Shown here piece after piece: positions 27,094 through 35,344 of a stretch of 37,793 bases of DNA. A program made the position numbers and the translations under genes. Below the pieces are notes generated by a model. The model saw nothing but the letters and a program-made list of their open reading frames with translations. It ran no database searches and was not told where the DNA came from. Position 1 is the first letter of the stretch, and every line of letters starts with the position of its first letter. Source of the stretch: Chlorobiaceae bacterium. Its GTDB lineage: Bacteria > Bacteroidota > Chlorobiia > Chlorobiales > Chlorobiaceae. The DNA lies in contig JAAXVR010000027.1 in the NCBI GenBank assembly GCA_013335405.1, positions 1 through 37,793 of the forward strand, written 5' to 3'.

Positions 27094-28003
27094 TGTTTTC
27101 GATCAGCATCATGAAAGTATCCTCTATACAGGGTTCAATGCGTTCAACTGCAACATCGGTTACCCCCATTGAAACGAGTTTTGCCTGGATTTCAGAAGGA
27201 TCGGAATCCGGACGGCTTTCGGAATAATGTACCGTTCCGCCGAATGCGTGGACGGAGACGGCATGGGGAAATTTTCGCAGTTCCGTCATCAGGCGATGCT
27301 TGTTCTGCGCCTTGACTGAAAAAAGCGGGCGCCTGAACAGACGGGTAAAACCCGATGGTTTGTCGAGGCCGAGCAGACGGCCGTCCTGGAAAAAGGCGAT
27401 ACGCTCGCAGAGCGATGCTTCATCCATATATGGCGTGGAAACAAGAATGGTGATACCCTGCTCTTTCAGACGCTGCAATATTTGCCAGAATTCCCTCCTT
27501 GAAACGGCATCGACTCCTGTTGTCGGCTCATCGAGCACAAGAAGGTCCGGACGATGGACAAGCGCACAGGAAAGTGCCAGTTTCTGTTTCATTCCGCCGG
27601 AAAGTTGCCCGGCCTTCCTGTTGCGGAAAGGTACGAGATGCGAGTAAATGTCCCGGATTACATCATAATTCTCTTCGACATCGGCACCGAAGACCATCGC
27701 GAAAAAGTGCAGGTTTTCCTCTACGCTCAGATCCTGGTAGAGAGAGAACCGCCCGGGCATATAGCCGATCCTTCTGCGGATCTCACGATATTCCGTAACG
27801 GTATCGAAGCCAAGTACTTCCGCTCTGCCTTCATCGGGAATGAGAAGGGTACAGAGAATTCTGAAAAGAGTTGTTTTTCCCGCACCGTCTGCACCGATAC
27901 AGCCAAAGAGTTCTCCCCTTTCGACTTCAAGCCCGATTCCCCGGAGGGCCTGCACGGAACCGAACCGCTTTGACAGGGCCGATACCTTTACTGCTGCTCT
28001 CAT
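27086..28003 (-). CDS. ABC transporter ATPase (first of pair)
   Basis: The 305-residue protein has Walker A GADGAGKTT, a canonical signature LSGGMKQKLALS, Walker B LLVLDEPTTGVD and a C-terminal extension of about 80 residues typical of ABC-2 ATPases. The H-loop position reads LVSTPYMDEAS, where Pro replaces the histidine that normally contacts the gamma phosphate. Together with the altered signature of the partner, this suggests an asymmetric heterodimer with one competent site. It starts 6 bp after the adaptor gene ends. Confidence 0.9.
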   Translation of the reverse strand: MRAAVKVSALSKRFGSVQALRGIGLEVERGELFGCIGADGAGKTTLFRILCTLLIPDEGRAEVLGFDTVTEYREIRRRIGYMPGRFSLYQDLSVEENLHFFAMVFGADVEENYDVIRDIYSHLVPFRNRKAGQLSGGMKQKLALSCALVHRPDLLVLDEPTTGVDAVSRREFWQILQRLKEQGITILVSTPYMDEASLCERIAFFQDGRLLGLDKPSGFTRLFRRPLFSVKAQNKHRLMTELRKFPHAVSVHAFGGTVHYSESRPDSDPSEIQAKLVSMGVTDVAVERIEPCIEDTFMMLIENNV

Positions 28004-28009
28004 GATCGT

Positions 28010-28930
28010 TCAGTGTTTAAGGAAACGTATCTCACCCGGCATGCCGATTTTGAGAAAACCATCGTTGTTGTTCACAAGAACCTTAACCGCATAGACCATG
28101 GTGACCCGATCCTCTCGGGTCTGTATGATTTTAGGGGTGAACTCGGCCTTCGACGAGATCCAGGTGATTCTTCCACGGTATTTTTTCGATGCTGGCTTTT
28201 CACCGTCCACCAGAACATCCACCTCATCACCGAGGCGAACGGATGTGAGTTGCGAGCCGCTGAGATAAGCCCGCAGATACATCGATCCGAGATCGGCTAT
28301 TTTGTAGAGAGGTTTTCCGTACGATGTGATTTCCCCCGGTTCGATATAGGTTGCAAGGACTGTTCCATCGACAGGGTTCCTGACACTTGATTTCGTAATC
28401 TGGTCAGCAGCGAGGGCAATGCGTGCATCCATCGATCCCGCCTGTTCCCTGATTCCGGGATTTTTTGCCGCAATGGCTTCTTGCTGCCTGAGGATTACTT
28501 TTTCCTGATTTTCAAGGTCTTCGAGAACTTTTACGGCAACAGCTCCTTCCCCGACAAGCCGACGGTAACGACTGATGTCGCGATGAATGTTTATTTCCTG
28601 CTGTCGGTAAATGCCTTCCTGTGCTGCGACCTCCCCCCTGTTCTTCAGCAGTGACGCTTTTTCTTTTTCAAGCTGGATTTTTGTCAGGTGAAGCTGAAGG
28701 GTATCGACCTGCGCGACAGGAAAGCCTTTGGCGAGACGATCACCTTCCTGAACAGAAAACTGAAGCAGCTTGCCGGTCGTTTCTGAAGAAACGATAATTT
28801 CGGTTGACTCGAAGTTTCCATAACCGTCGGATTTTCCGTTATCCCCGCAGCCTGCGGAAAAAAGCAGGAAAAAGCAGGATATCAACGCACCACAAGCAGA
28901 AATAATCGATCTGTCCATAGTTTTGTACAT
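28010..28930 (-). CDS. HlyD-family membrane-fusion lipoprotein (YbhG-like)
   Basis: The 306-residue protein begins with a signal segment and lipobox FSAGC (about residue 28), so it is probably a lipoprotein rather than a membrane-anchored adaptor. STEIIVSSETTGKLLQFSVQEGD and SVRNPVDGTVLATYIEPGE are the two halves of the biotinyl-lipoyl-like domain. Between them lies a coiled-coil hairpin (about 80-170) that would reach a TolC-type outer-membrane channel. It is first of the five-gene exporter operon. It would export small molecules across both membranes with the ATPases and permeases. Confidence 0.88.
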   Translation of the reverse strand: MYKTMDRSIISACGALISCFFLLFSAGCGDNGKSDGYGNFESTEIIVSSETTGKLLQFSVQEGDRLAKGFPVAQVDTLQLHLTKIQLEKEKASLLKNRGEVAAQEGIYRQQEINIHRDISRYRRLVGEGAVAVKVLEDLENQEKVILRQQEAIAAKNPGIREQAGSMDARIALAADQITKSSVRNPVDGTVLATYIEPGEITSYGKPLYKIADLGSMYLRAYLSGSQLTSVRLGDEVDVLVDGEKPASKKYRGRITWISSKAEFTPKIIQTREDRVTMVYAVKVLVNNNDGFLKIGMPGEIRFLKH

Positions 28931-28983
28931 CAGGTTAGTGTTTCCATCCCGACAACTTCTTCAATATATGGTTTTCAATACCC

Positions 28984-29259
28984 CTAAGGAACATGCAACG
29001 TTTTGAAATAAAAGAGGTTGATATTTTCCTTCTCCTCATGGGCAGCATCAATCAGATACAGTAGAACCGATATGGCATACCGCAGGGTTCGGTGTTCAGC
29101 CGGTTTTTTCTCTGCTGCCCCTGTTCCAAAAATAAAGAAGGAATTCTCCGCAATTGCCTTGAGCAAATCTCCTTTTATATTCGAGGAATATGGGCTCTGC
29201 ATCTTCCGCGGTTCCGGAAGAAATACTTTCCCGGCAGAGCTCTTTAGGACCGGTTGCAT
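28984..29259 (-). CDS. Possible small hypothetical gene before the exporter operon
   Basis: This is the only notable open frame in the 361-bp gap between the adaptor gene and the glycosyltransferase gene. From an ATG at 29259 it encodes 91 residues with a plausible composition (SSNIKGDLLKAIAENSFFIF and a helical TLRYAISVLLYLIDAAHEEK). I recognise no family and see no Shine-Dalgarno; the frame is open further upstream to a TTG at 29319. It may be non-coding. The promoter of the exporter operon would overlap it or lie just downstream. Confidence 0.25.
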   Translation of the reverse strand: MQPVLKSSAGKVFLPEPRKMQSPYSSNIKGDLLKAIAENSFFIFGTGAAEKKPAEHRTLRYAISVLLYLIDAAHEEKENINLFYFKTLHVP

Positions 29260-29291
29260 AGTGCCATCACTGGTGTTTAACAAACATTTCA

Positions 29292-29969
29292 ATGAAAATA
29301 GAAATAATTTGCGCCACAAGGCTTCCGGAAATTGATTTCTGGGCAGGTTCAGCCCTGGGCATTTCCCTGAAAAGGCTTGCCTTTGACAAACGGATTCTGC
29401 CGTGTATCGCCTTCGGGAATCAGGATGGATTGCCGGTTGTCTACAATAAACGGATTCTGGCTTCGGATGACAATGCCATGCTGGTATTCATTCATGATGA
29501 TGTCTGGATCGACGATTATTTTTTTTACCAGCGCATCGAAGACGGATTACAGCATTTCGATATCGTCGGGGTGGCTGGCAATCGCCGGAGAGCAAGCCGG
29601 CAGCCTGCGTGGGCATTCATCGACATGCCGTCAGTCTGGGATGTGAACTCGAACCTGTCAGGTTCCGTTGCTCACGGCAAACAGCCTTTCGGCCGTGTTT
29701 CCCACTATGGGCCGGCTCCGTGCGAATGCGAACTGCTTGACGGCGTTTGTATTGCCGCAAAAAAATCCGTTCTGTCTGCGGCCGGATGCCTGTTCGACGA
29801 TCGTTTCGATTTCCATTTCTACGACATGGATTTCTGCAGGTCAGCCCGTGAAAAATCCTTAAGACTGGGAACTTGGCCTATAGCCCTGACCCATCAGAGC
29901 GGAGGAAATTTCGGCAGGGAGCATTGGATGGAAAGCTACAGGAATTATCTGGAAAAATGGGGTGAATAA
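29292..29969 (+). CDS. Family-2-like glycosyltransferase
   Basis: The 225-residue protein resembles the short 'glycosyltransferase-like' group (PF13712 type). It has a GT-A fold core with an acidic metal-binding segment FIHDDVWIDD (the DxD-like position) around residue 65. An acceptor-side LLDGVCIAAKKSVLSAAG follows, then FHFYDMDFCRSAREKSLRLG and a C-terminal THQSGGNFG. No membrane segment or signal peptide is present, so it should act in the cytoplasm. It converges on the type I secretion genes across a hairpin. That position suggests, but does not show, that it modifies the secreted protein or a surface polysaccharide. Confidence 0.78.
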   Translation: MKIEIICATRLPEIDFWAGSALGISLKRLAFDKRILPCIAFGNQDGLPVVYNKRILASDDNAMLVFIHDDVWIDDYFFYQRIEDGLQHFDIVGVAGNRRRASRQPAWAFIDMPSVWDVNSNLSGSVAHGKQPFGRVSHYGPAPCECELLDGVCIAAKKSVLSAAGCLFDDRFDFHFYDMDFCRSAREKSLRLGTWPIALTHQSGGNFGREHWMESYRNYLEKWGE

Positions 29970-29973
29970 AAAA

Positions 29974-30007
29974 AGACGTACAGTCTGCAGAAACCGACTG
30001 TACGTCT
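29974..30007. terminator. Hairpin between glycosyltransferase and HlyD genes
   Basis: AGACGTACAGTC (29974-29985) pairs perfectly with GACTGTACGTCT (29996-30007) around a 10-nt loop. On the minus strand the hairpin is followed by TTTT (29970-29973), so it should terminate the secretion operon. On the plus strand it is preceded by an A-run and followed by CAAAATC, so termination of the glycosyltransferase gene is less certain. Confidence 0.75.
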
Positions 30008-30043
30008 CAAAATCATACCTCCATCCGGTGTTCTTTCGGAAAG

Positions 30044-31036
30044 CTATTTCCTTATATGCGTCACCGCATCGAACTGCTGAGTGAAAAGATCGGTGAAGAT
30101 ACTCATGACCGTCCTTTTGCGAACCTTGATGTTCATGGTTACCGACATACCGGAAAGAAGATAGATCTTTTTCCCCCCCGCATCAAGAAACTGACGGTCG
30201 AGCCTAACCTTGATAGGAAAATGGTAATATTTGAGAACGTCATCCGGTGGAAGCACATCGGATCCAACCCATGTCACGACTCCCTTGATATCACCGAATT
30301 CCGCAAAGGGAAACGCATCGAGTTTTACATCCACCGGCAGGTTCTCGTAGACGAACCCGATATCCTGGTTCGATATAAACGCGCGGGCTGTAAGGTTCTC
30401 AAGAGGGACCACTTTCAGCATAACCTGTCCTGAAGTGACAACGGTTCCTTTTTTGACCTTGAGATCGAATACAATGCCGTCAACGGGAGCGGTTATCGAT
30501 TCGTAGCCGGTCGCCTGGCTGGTCATATACTCCTGCTTGTTGATCTGCTCGCTGAGATCGCTTATCTGTGCCTGCAGTTTCAGAACATCGAGTTTTTTCT
30601 GTTCAACTTCGAATTCCGATACAGAGGATGAACTCAGAAGCGCTCGCAGTTTGGAAAGCATGGATGATTCGGTGGCATGCTGCTGGCGTGCGTTCGAGAG
30701 AGCGATTTTCAGCGATTTCAGCTTGGATTCTTCACCAACGGAGAGAACAGGTACGAGGTCGAGCAGAACATCTCCCTTTTTTACACGTTGGCCATCCTCG
30801 ACATTAAGGCTGTTCACTTCCCCGTTGATGGCGGCCTGTATGTTTTTAACTTCACCCGTAGGTTCGAGTTTGCCGATTGCGGGAATCGTCACGTCGATTT
30901 CGGCAATGGATGCCCAGACGATGAATCCTGCGAATGCAAGGACAAGAACCCACATGATAGCCCGCTGTACAGCGATGGACTGGGTGAAGACCTCCCCCTG
31001 GCCGACAAGGGCGTTTTCAGAGTTTTTTTTCTTCAC
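30044..31036 (-). CDS. Type I secretion membrane-fusion protein (HlyD family)
   Basis: The 330-residue protein has a short cytoplasmic N-terminus, one membrane segment (about 26-46) and the HlyD layout. GEVNSLNVEDGQRVKKGDVLLDL is the first lipoyl half and SITAPVDGIVFDLKVKKGTVV the second; a coiled-coil hairpin (about 100-170) lies between, followed by a beta-barrel part. It bridges the inner-membrane ABC exporter to TolC. The GTG start overlaps the stop of the exporter gene (GTGA), so the pair is translationally coupled. The length is below that of HlyD (478 residues) because the coiled coil is short. Confidence 0.92.
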   Translation of the reverse strand: MKKKNSENALVGQGEVFTQSIAVQRAIMWVLVLAFAGFIVWASIAEIDVTIPAIGKLEPTGEVKNIQAAINGEVNSLNVEDGQRVKKGDVLLDLVPVLSVGEESKLKSLKIALSNARQQHATESSMLSKLRALLSSSSVSEFEVEQKKLDVLKLQAQISDLSEQINKQEYMTSQATGYESITAPVDGIVFDLKVKKGTVVTSGQVMLKVVPLENLTARAFISNQDIGFVYENLPVDVKLDAFPFAEFGDIKGVVTWVGSDVLPPDDVLKYYHFPIKVRLDRQFLDAGGKKIYLLSGMSVTMNIKVRKRTVMSIFTDLFTQQFDAVTHIRK

Positions 31037-34000
31037 TGACCGCTCTCCCCGAGAGGAATTGAAAAAGATTGTTTCTGGAACAATGAATAATAACGGCCTC
31101 TTTTTGCCATGAGTTCTTCATGAGTACCTGACTCGTCAATACTGCCGTCATGGAAACAGAGGATCATCGAAGCCCCTTTTATGGAATTGAGGCGATGGGT
31201 AATGAACAGAACCGTTTTTCCCCTGAAGGCACGGATCATGTTGGATGTCAGCCTGCTCTCGGTTTCAGGATCGAGAGCGCTTGTCGCCTCGTCGAGAATG
31301 ATCATGCCCGGATTCTGCAGGATGGTCCGTGCGATCGCTATCCTCTGGCGCTGTCCTCCGGAAAGCGATGATCCTTTCTCGCCGACCGGGGTACTGTACC
31401 CTGTAGGAAGAGCCATAATGAAATCGTGCGCTTCGGCAATCTTTGCAGCCCGGATGATATCCTCATCGCTTGCATCAGGATTTGTCAGTGCAATATTTTC
31501 CTTGACCGAGACGTTGAAAAGCATCGGATCCTGGGGAACAATACCGATCTGGCTCCTGAGAGAATTCATTTCCACCTTGCTGATATCGTAGCGGTCGATA
31601 AAAATCCGTCCCTCCTCGAGCGTATAAAGTCTCTGTATAAGTTTCGCAAACGTGCTCTTTCCGGAACCGCTTTCACCGACAATGCCGACAAACTTCCCTG
31701 CCGGAAGGGTAATGCTCACGTTTTTCAGCACCATCGGAGAATTTTCCCGGAAACGGAAGGAAACGTTCTCACAGTGGACCTCACCATTGATAAGCGGTAG
31801 CGGAATTTGCGAAAGCTGAGCCCTTCCGCCTTCCTGGGGAGAGTCGACAATATCGGAAAGCCTTTCGAGCGACATGCCGGTTTCCTGGAAATTCTGCCAG
31901 AGCTGTGCCAGACGCATTACCGGGCTTGTGATGTAGCCCGCTATGATACGGAACGCGATAAGCTGGCCCAGGGTCATTTCATGGTTGAGTACAAGGTATG
32001 CACCAGCCCAGATGACGATAAGTCCGGAAGCCTGGCTGAGGAAGGAGTTGGTGGAGTTGGCAAGTGTACCGGTGACAACAGGCTTGAATCCCTGCCTGAC
32101 ATATGCGGCATATTTATCCTGCCAGTTCCAGCGGGCACGCAACTCGATATTCTGGGACTTCACGGTCTGTATTCCTGAAAGCACCTCGATGAGATATGCG
32201 TTGGTTATTCCATGACGAACGGCTTTTTCCCTGAGCTGTGTTCTTATGACCGGAGACATGAGAAACGTTACCAGTCCGATCAGGGGAACCACGGATAGAG
32301 ACATCAGGGCCAGTTTCCAGCTGAAAGCGAAAAGAACGATGACATAGACTACCGAAAAGACCGCATCGAGCACAACGCCGAGAGCTGTACCGGTCAGGAA
32401 CTGCCTGATCCTTTCCAGTTCTCCGATACGCGAACTCAATTCACCGACAGGTCTTTTCTCAAAAAACCGCAGAGGAAGACGAAGAAGATGGTCGATGACC
32501 TCCGCTCCGAGAGCGACATCGATCCGATTGGTCGTATCGACGAAAAGATAGGTTCTGAGACTGTTCAAAACCGCCTGCAGTATGGCGATGATGACCATGA
32601 ACAGGCCGAGCACATGCAGGGTGGAATAACTGTTCCTGACGATGACCTGGTCGATGATGATCATGAAAAGCAAGGGATTGACAAGAGTCATGACCTGGGT
32701 GAAAAACGAAGCGATCATAACCTCGCCAAGCACAAGCCTGTATTTTTTAATCGAAGGAGCGAACCATCCGAAACCGAATTTTTTCTCCGGAGTATCTTCC
32801 CTGACTTCGAGAACAAGAGCTTCGCCCTTCTGCTCCCATCGTTTCCAGAACTCGGAAAGACGATACACTTTGACCCCCGAAGCATCAGGCGAAGCAAGTG
32901 CAACCTTTCCGTGCGATATCTGGAAAATGATCGCGAAGCTTTCATTCCATCGGATAAGCACGGGAGTTTTCAGTCTCGGAAAAGCATCCTCTTCGAAGCT
33001 GACAATCTGGGCTCTCATACCCATAACGACACCGACTCCCCCGCAATCCTGAAGGGAAATCTTGCCGTTCCTCGTAAGCTGATTGCCGATTATGCTCCTG
33101 ATGAGGTCTTTTTTTACAGGAACGTTCAGGTGCGTCCCCAGCATCTGGAAACACGCCAGCGTTTCTTCCACAACACCCTTGCCTTTATGGAATGGATAGC
33201 CTTTCGAGCGGATACGCCCATTATCGCGCTCTTCGCTGTAACTGAACTCTTTCCTGTGCTTTTTCGACTCTTTTTTACCCGCAGGAATCTCTTCGGCGGC
33301 TTTCTCCCCTCTGTTTCCCGGTTCCGGCTCAGAGTTCGGCGATTGCTCACCCGCTGCTTCCTTCATATACCGGAAGTCAAGTCCAACAAGCCGCAGGGAG
33401 AATGAGCCTCCGATCTCGGTTCCTGAAACGGAATATTCGCTGCCGGGTTTGTTGGCAGGGTCATTGCTTCTGCTGACAAACCAGGTGAGTTTTTTTGCAG
33501 GGATCTTTTTCGTGAAGCCGGTATCGACGATTTCAGCGGTGTTGAAAAGCTGTGTGGCCAGTTCCCTGATTCCGGAAAAGCCCATCTCCCTGAGCGTTCT
33601 CTCCCGGGCGGGATCGTCGGCGAAATGAAGGTCGAGAAGCGAACATATTTCAGCAGGATCGGTCACACTGACAACCTTGTCATAGAGCGATGGAATTTCG
33701 TTTACAATCGTATTGATCGAAGAAGAAGGTATCTCCAGGCAGAGAGTATCTTCCGATGCGGTGACGATTTCTGTGGGCTGACGCCGCATGAGCGTAACCC
33801 ATCCGAAGACATCGCCAGGACCGAGAAGCCGCAATGTCTGGACAGCACCGGTTTCACTGTCCTGCCAGAGTGTCCTGACCTTTCCGGAGCATAATACGTA
33901 AAATGCTTCCGGGACCGTTCCTTTGCTTATGACCGGCTTGCCAATGGAATACTGGACAATGGTGCAGGCCTTTGAAAGCATCGCTATCTTGTCCTGACCG

Positions 34001-34116
34001 AGACCTGCAAATAAAGGATTATCCGCAATGATTTTACGGATATCCGGAGAAGAGTGTTCGACAGTTTTCACGATAAGAGTCCGGTTATGACAGAAACGTG
34101 AGAAAACGCCTTGCAA
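31033..34116 (-). CDS. Type I secretion ABC exporter with CNB-like and C39-like N-terminal domains
   Basis: The 1027-residue protein is an inner-membrane exporter of the HlyB class with a long N-terminal extension. Residues about 30-135 form a cyclic-nucleotide-binding-like domain (FYVLCSGKVRTLWQ, LLGPGDVFGWVTLM). A charged linker (about 255-310) follows, then a peptidase C39-like domain (about 311-440) in which the catalytic Cys and His are not evident (GVVEETLACFQMLG; TPVLIRWNESFAIIF). Next come the membrane domain (about 460-755) and an ATPase with GESGSGKST, LSGGQRQRIAIAR, IILDEATSALD and FITHRL. The TTG at 34116 is the farthest start; GTG at 34071 is an alternative. It should export the adjacent RTX protein without cleaving a leader. 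Cyanobacterial HlyB-like proteins share the CNB/C39-like layout. Confidence 0.92.
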   Translation of the reverse strand: MQGVFSRFCHNRTLIVKTVEHSSPDIRKIIADNPLFAGLGQDKIAMLSKACTIVQYSIGKPVISKGTVPEAFYVLCSGKVRTLWQDSETGAVQTLRLLGPGDVFGWVTLMRRQPTEIVTASEDTLCLEIPSSSINTIVNEIPSLYDKVVSVTDPAEICSLLDLHFADDPARERTLREMGFSGIRELATQLFNTAEIVDTGFTKKIPAKKLTWFVSRSNDPANKPGSEYSVSGTEIGGSFSLRLVGLDFRYMKEAAGEQSPNSEPEPGNRGEKAAEEIPAGKKESKKHRKEFSYSEERDNGRIRSKGYPFHKGKGVVEETLACFQMLGTHLNVPVKKDLIRSIIGNQLTRNGKISLQDCGGVGVVMGMRAQIVSFEEDAFPRLKTPVLIRWNESFAIIFQISHGKVALASPDASGVKVYRLSEFWKRWEQKGEALVLEVREDTPEKKFGFGWFAPSIKKYRLVLGEVMIASFFTQVMTLVNPLLFMIIIDQVIVRNSYSTLHVLGLFMVIIAILQAVLNSLRTYLFVDTTNRIDVALGAEVIDHLLRLPLRFFEKRPVGELSSRIGELERIRQFLTGTALGVVLDAVFSVVYVIVLFAFSWKLALMSLSVVPLIGLVTFLMSPVIRTQLREKAVRHGITNAYLIEVLSGIQTVKSQNIELRARWNWQDKYAAYVRQGFKPVVTGTLANSTNSFLSQASGLIVIWAGAYLVLNHEMTLGQLIAFRIIAGYITSPVMRLAQLWQNFQETGMSLERLSDIVDSPQEGGRAQLSQIPLPLINGEVHCENVSFRFRENSPMVLKNVSITLPAGKFVGIVGESGSGKSTFAKLIQRLYTLEEGRIFIDRYDISKVEMNSLRSQIGIVPQDPMLFNVSVKENIALTNPDASDEDIIRAAKIAEAHDFIMALPTGYSTPVGEKGSSLSGGQRQRIAIARTILQNPGMIILDEATSALDPETESRLTSNMIRAFRGKTVLFITHRLNSIKGASMILCFHDGSIDESGTHEELMAKRGRYYSLFQKQSFSIPLGESGQ

Positions 34117-34179
34117 TAATTGTCAATGAAAAAAAATGAGGGGATTTGCAGACGCAACAAATATAAGGAAAAAAAAGGT

Positions 34180-34893
34180 TTAGTAAAAAAATGCCTGAAC
34201 CTCCCTGTTCACCCATTCATTGAACAGATGATTGATAATCTGCTTTCTCATGGTGTCGTCAAGATGTGCCGGATTTTTTTCCCTGAGCATGGTGATCACG
34301 CCATAACCGTCGATGACAATCGGTTGGTTCAGTACTCCTGGCCTGGCTTCAGAAAGGGTTTTTGCCAGTACGGGATTCAGCTGTTTCAGTTCAAGGGGGC
34401 CAAGCTTGCCGCCGCTCATCGATTCCCTGCCTTCTGAATACTTTGCGGCGACTGAGTCAAATGATTCTTCCCCCGATTCGATACGGAAATAGAGTTCCCT
34501 CAGAAGTTCATGGTTTTTGTTGCGGATCATGAAAAATGTCACCTTGTCAAGGTTTGCCTTCATTTTCAGAAATGCACTTTCAACCTGGGAAAGAAATGTC
34601 TCTTTTTTAAATCTTTCGAGAAGCAGGGGTCTGTTTACAAAAAACTCAACATCTTCATCGGCAGCACCTTCAAGAAGCAACTGCTCTTTTTTCTTGTCAA
34701 GGAAATCATGCTCAGCATCGATCTGCATGCGATAGAACTCCTTCACCTCTTGCTCTGTACAACTCATCGTCCGTAAAACCCTGTCGATGACTATTCCCTG
34801 CATCAGCTGAGGCCAGAGACTGTGTCCTGAAAGAAGCGGCAGTACTTCGTCGCTCTTCAGTTGCCTCTTTCCGATTGTGAATGCAGTTGACAT
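34180..34893 (-). CDS. Parvulin-like peptidyl-prolyl isomerase of the secretion locus
   Basis: The 237-residue protein has an N-terminal helical SurA/PrsA-like region and a parvulin domain (about 115-205) with FDSVAAKYSEGRESMSGGKLGPLEL and a later GYGVITMLREK. No signal peptide is present, so it is probably cytoplasmic, unlike SurA or PrsA. A Shine-Dalgarno AAGGAT lies 5-6 bases before the ATG. It lies directly upstream of the exporter gene, 63 bp away. I infer a chaperone role that keeps the large substrate unfolded before export; comparable proteins accompany cyanobacterial type I exporters. Catalytic activity is unproven. Confidence 0.78.
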   Translation of the reverse strand: MSTAFTIGKRQLKSDEVLPLLSGHSLWPQLMQGIVIDRVLRTMSCTEQEVKEFYRMQIDAEHDFLDKKKEQLLLEGAADEDVEFFVNRPLLLERFKKETFLSQVESAFLKMKANLDKVTFFMIRNKNHELLRELYFRIESGEESFDSVAAKYSEGRESMSGGKLGPLELKQLNPVLAKTLSEARPGVLNQPIVIDGYGVITMLREKNPAHLDDTMRKQIINHLFNEWVNREVQAFFY

Positions 34894-35250
34894 GGTGATC
34901 CTTTTCCTGAACAGTGTTTCTTTTCATTTCCGATTCTCACCATTTTTAATTGCAATTTTTATACCGGATTGAACATTATCACGCATTTTATTCTTAATCG
35001 GTTATATAACAATATTTTGGAGTCCATCCGGGACGACGTAGTATCTCGGTATCAGGAAATCGAATCGTTTCGCCCTGTGTTGATCTGATACATCTGTCTC
35101 TTTGGAAACATCTGCTTCATTCATCCCTGCCTGACTCACTCAGCTGACAAGTCATAAGGTGATTTTCGCGAATCTGCTGTTTCCGGTCATCGATTGCCGA
35201 TATGCAAAAAAAGAAGGATCGCAAGGAGATAAACATGGGAGGGGGGGCAT
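34894..35250. other. Gap between parvulin gene and tolC terminator
   Basis: This stretch has no convincing gene. The part next to the parvulin gene (34930-35030) is AT-rich, with several TATA-like words on the minus strand (GTATAAAAA, TTATATAACC), and probably carries the promoter of the parvulin-exporter-adaptor operon; I could not assign a unique -35/-10 pair. The rest shows nothing I can name. Confidence 0.4.
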
Positions 35251-35291
35251 AAAAAAACCTGCGAACGCATGAAACAGCAATCGCAGGTTTT
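35251..35291 (-). terminator. Intrinsic terminator after tolC
   Basis: Read on the minus strand, AAAACCTGCGA pairs with TCGCAGGTTTT (35281-35291 with 35254-35264) around a 16-nt loop, and a run of seven T residues ends the structure (35251-35257). It lies about 50 bp past the tolC stop codon. tolC therefore probably ends its own transcript before the parvulin gene. Confidence 0.82.
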
Positions 35292-35344
35292 CTGCATGAT
35301 CCGGGTGGCCCCAGACAGGGGTTTTACCGTTTACGAACGTATCA

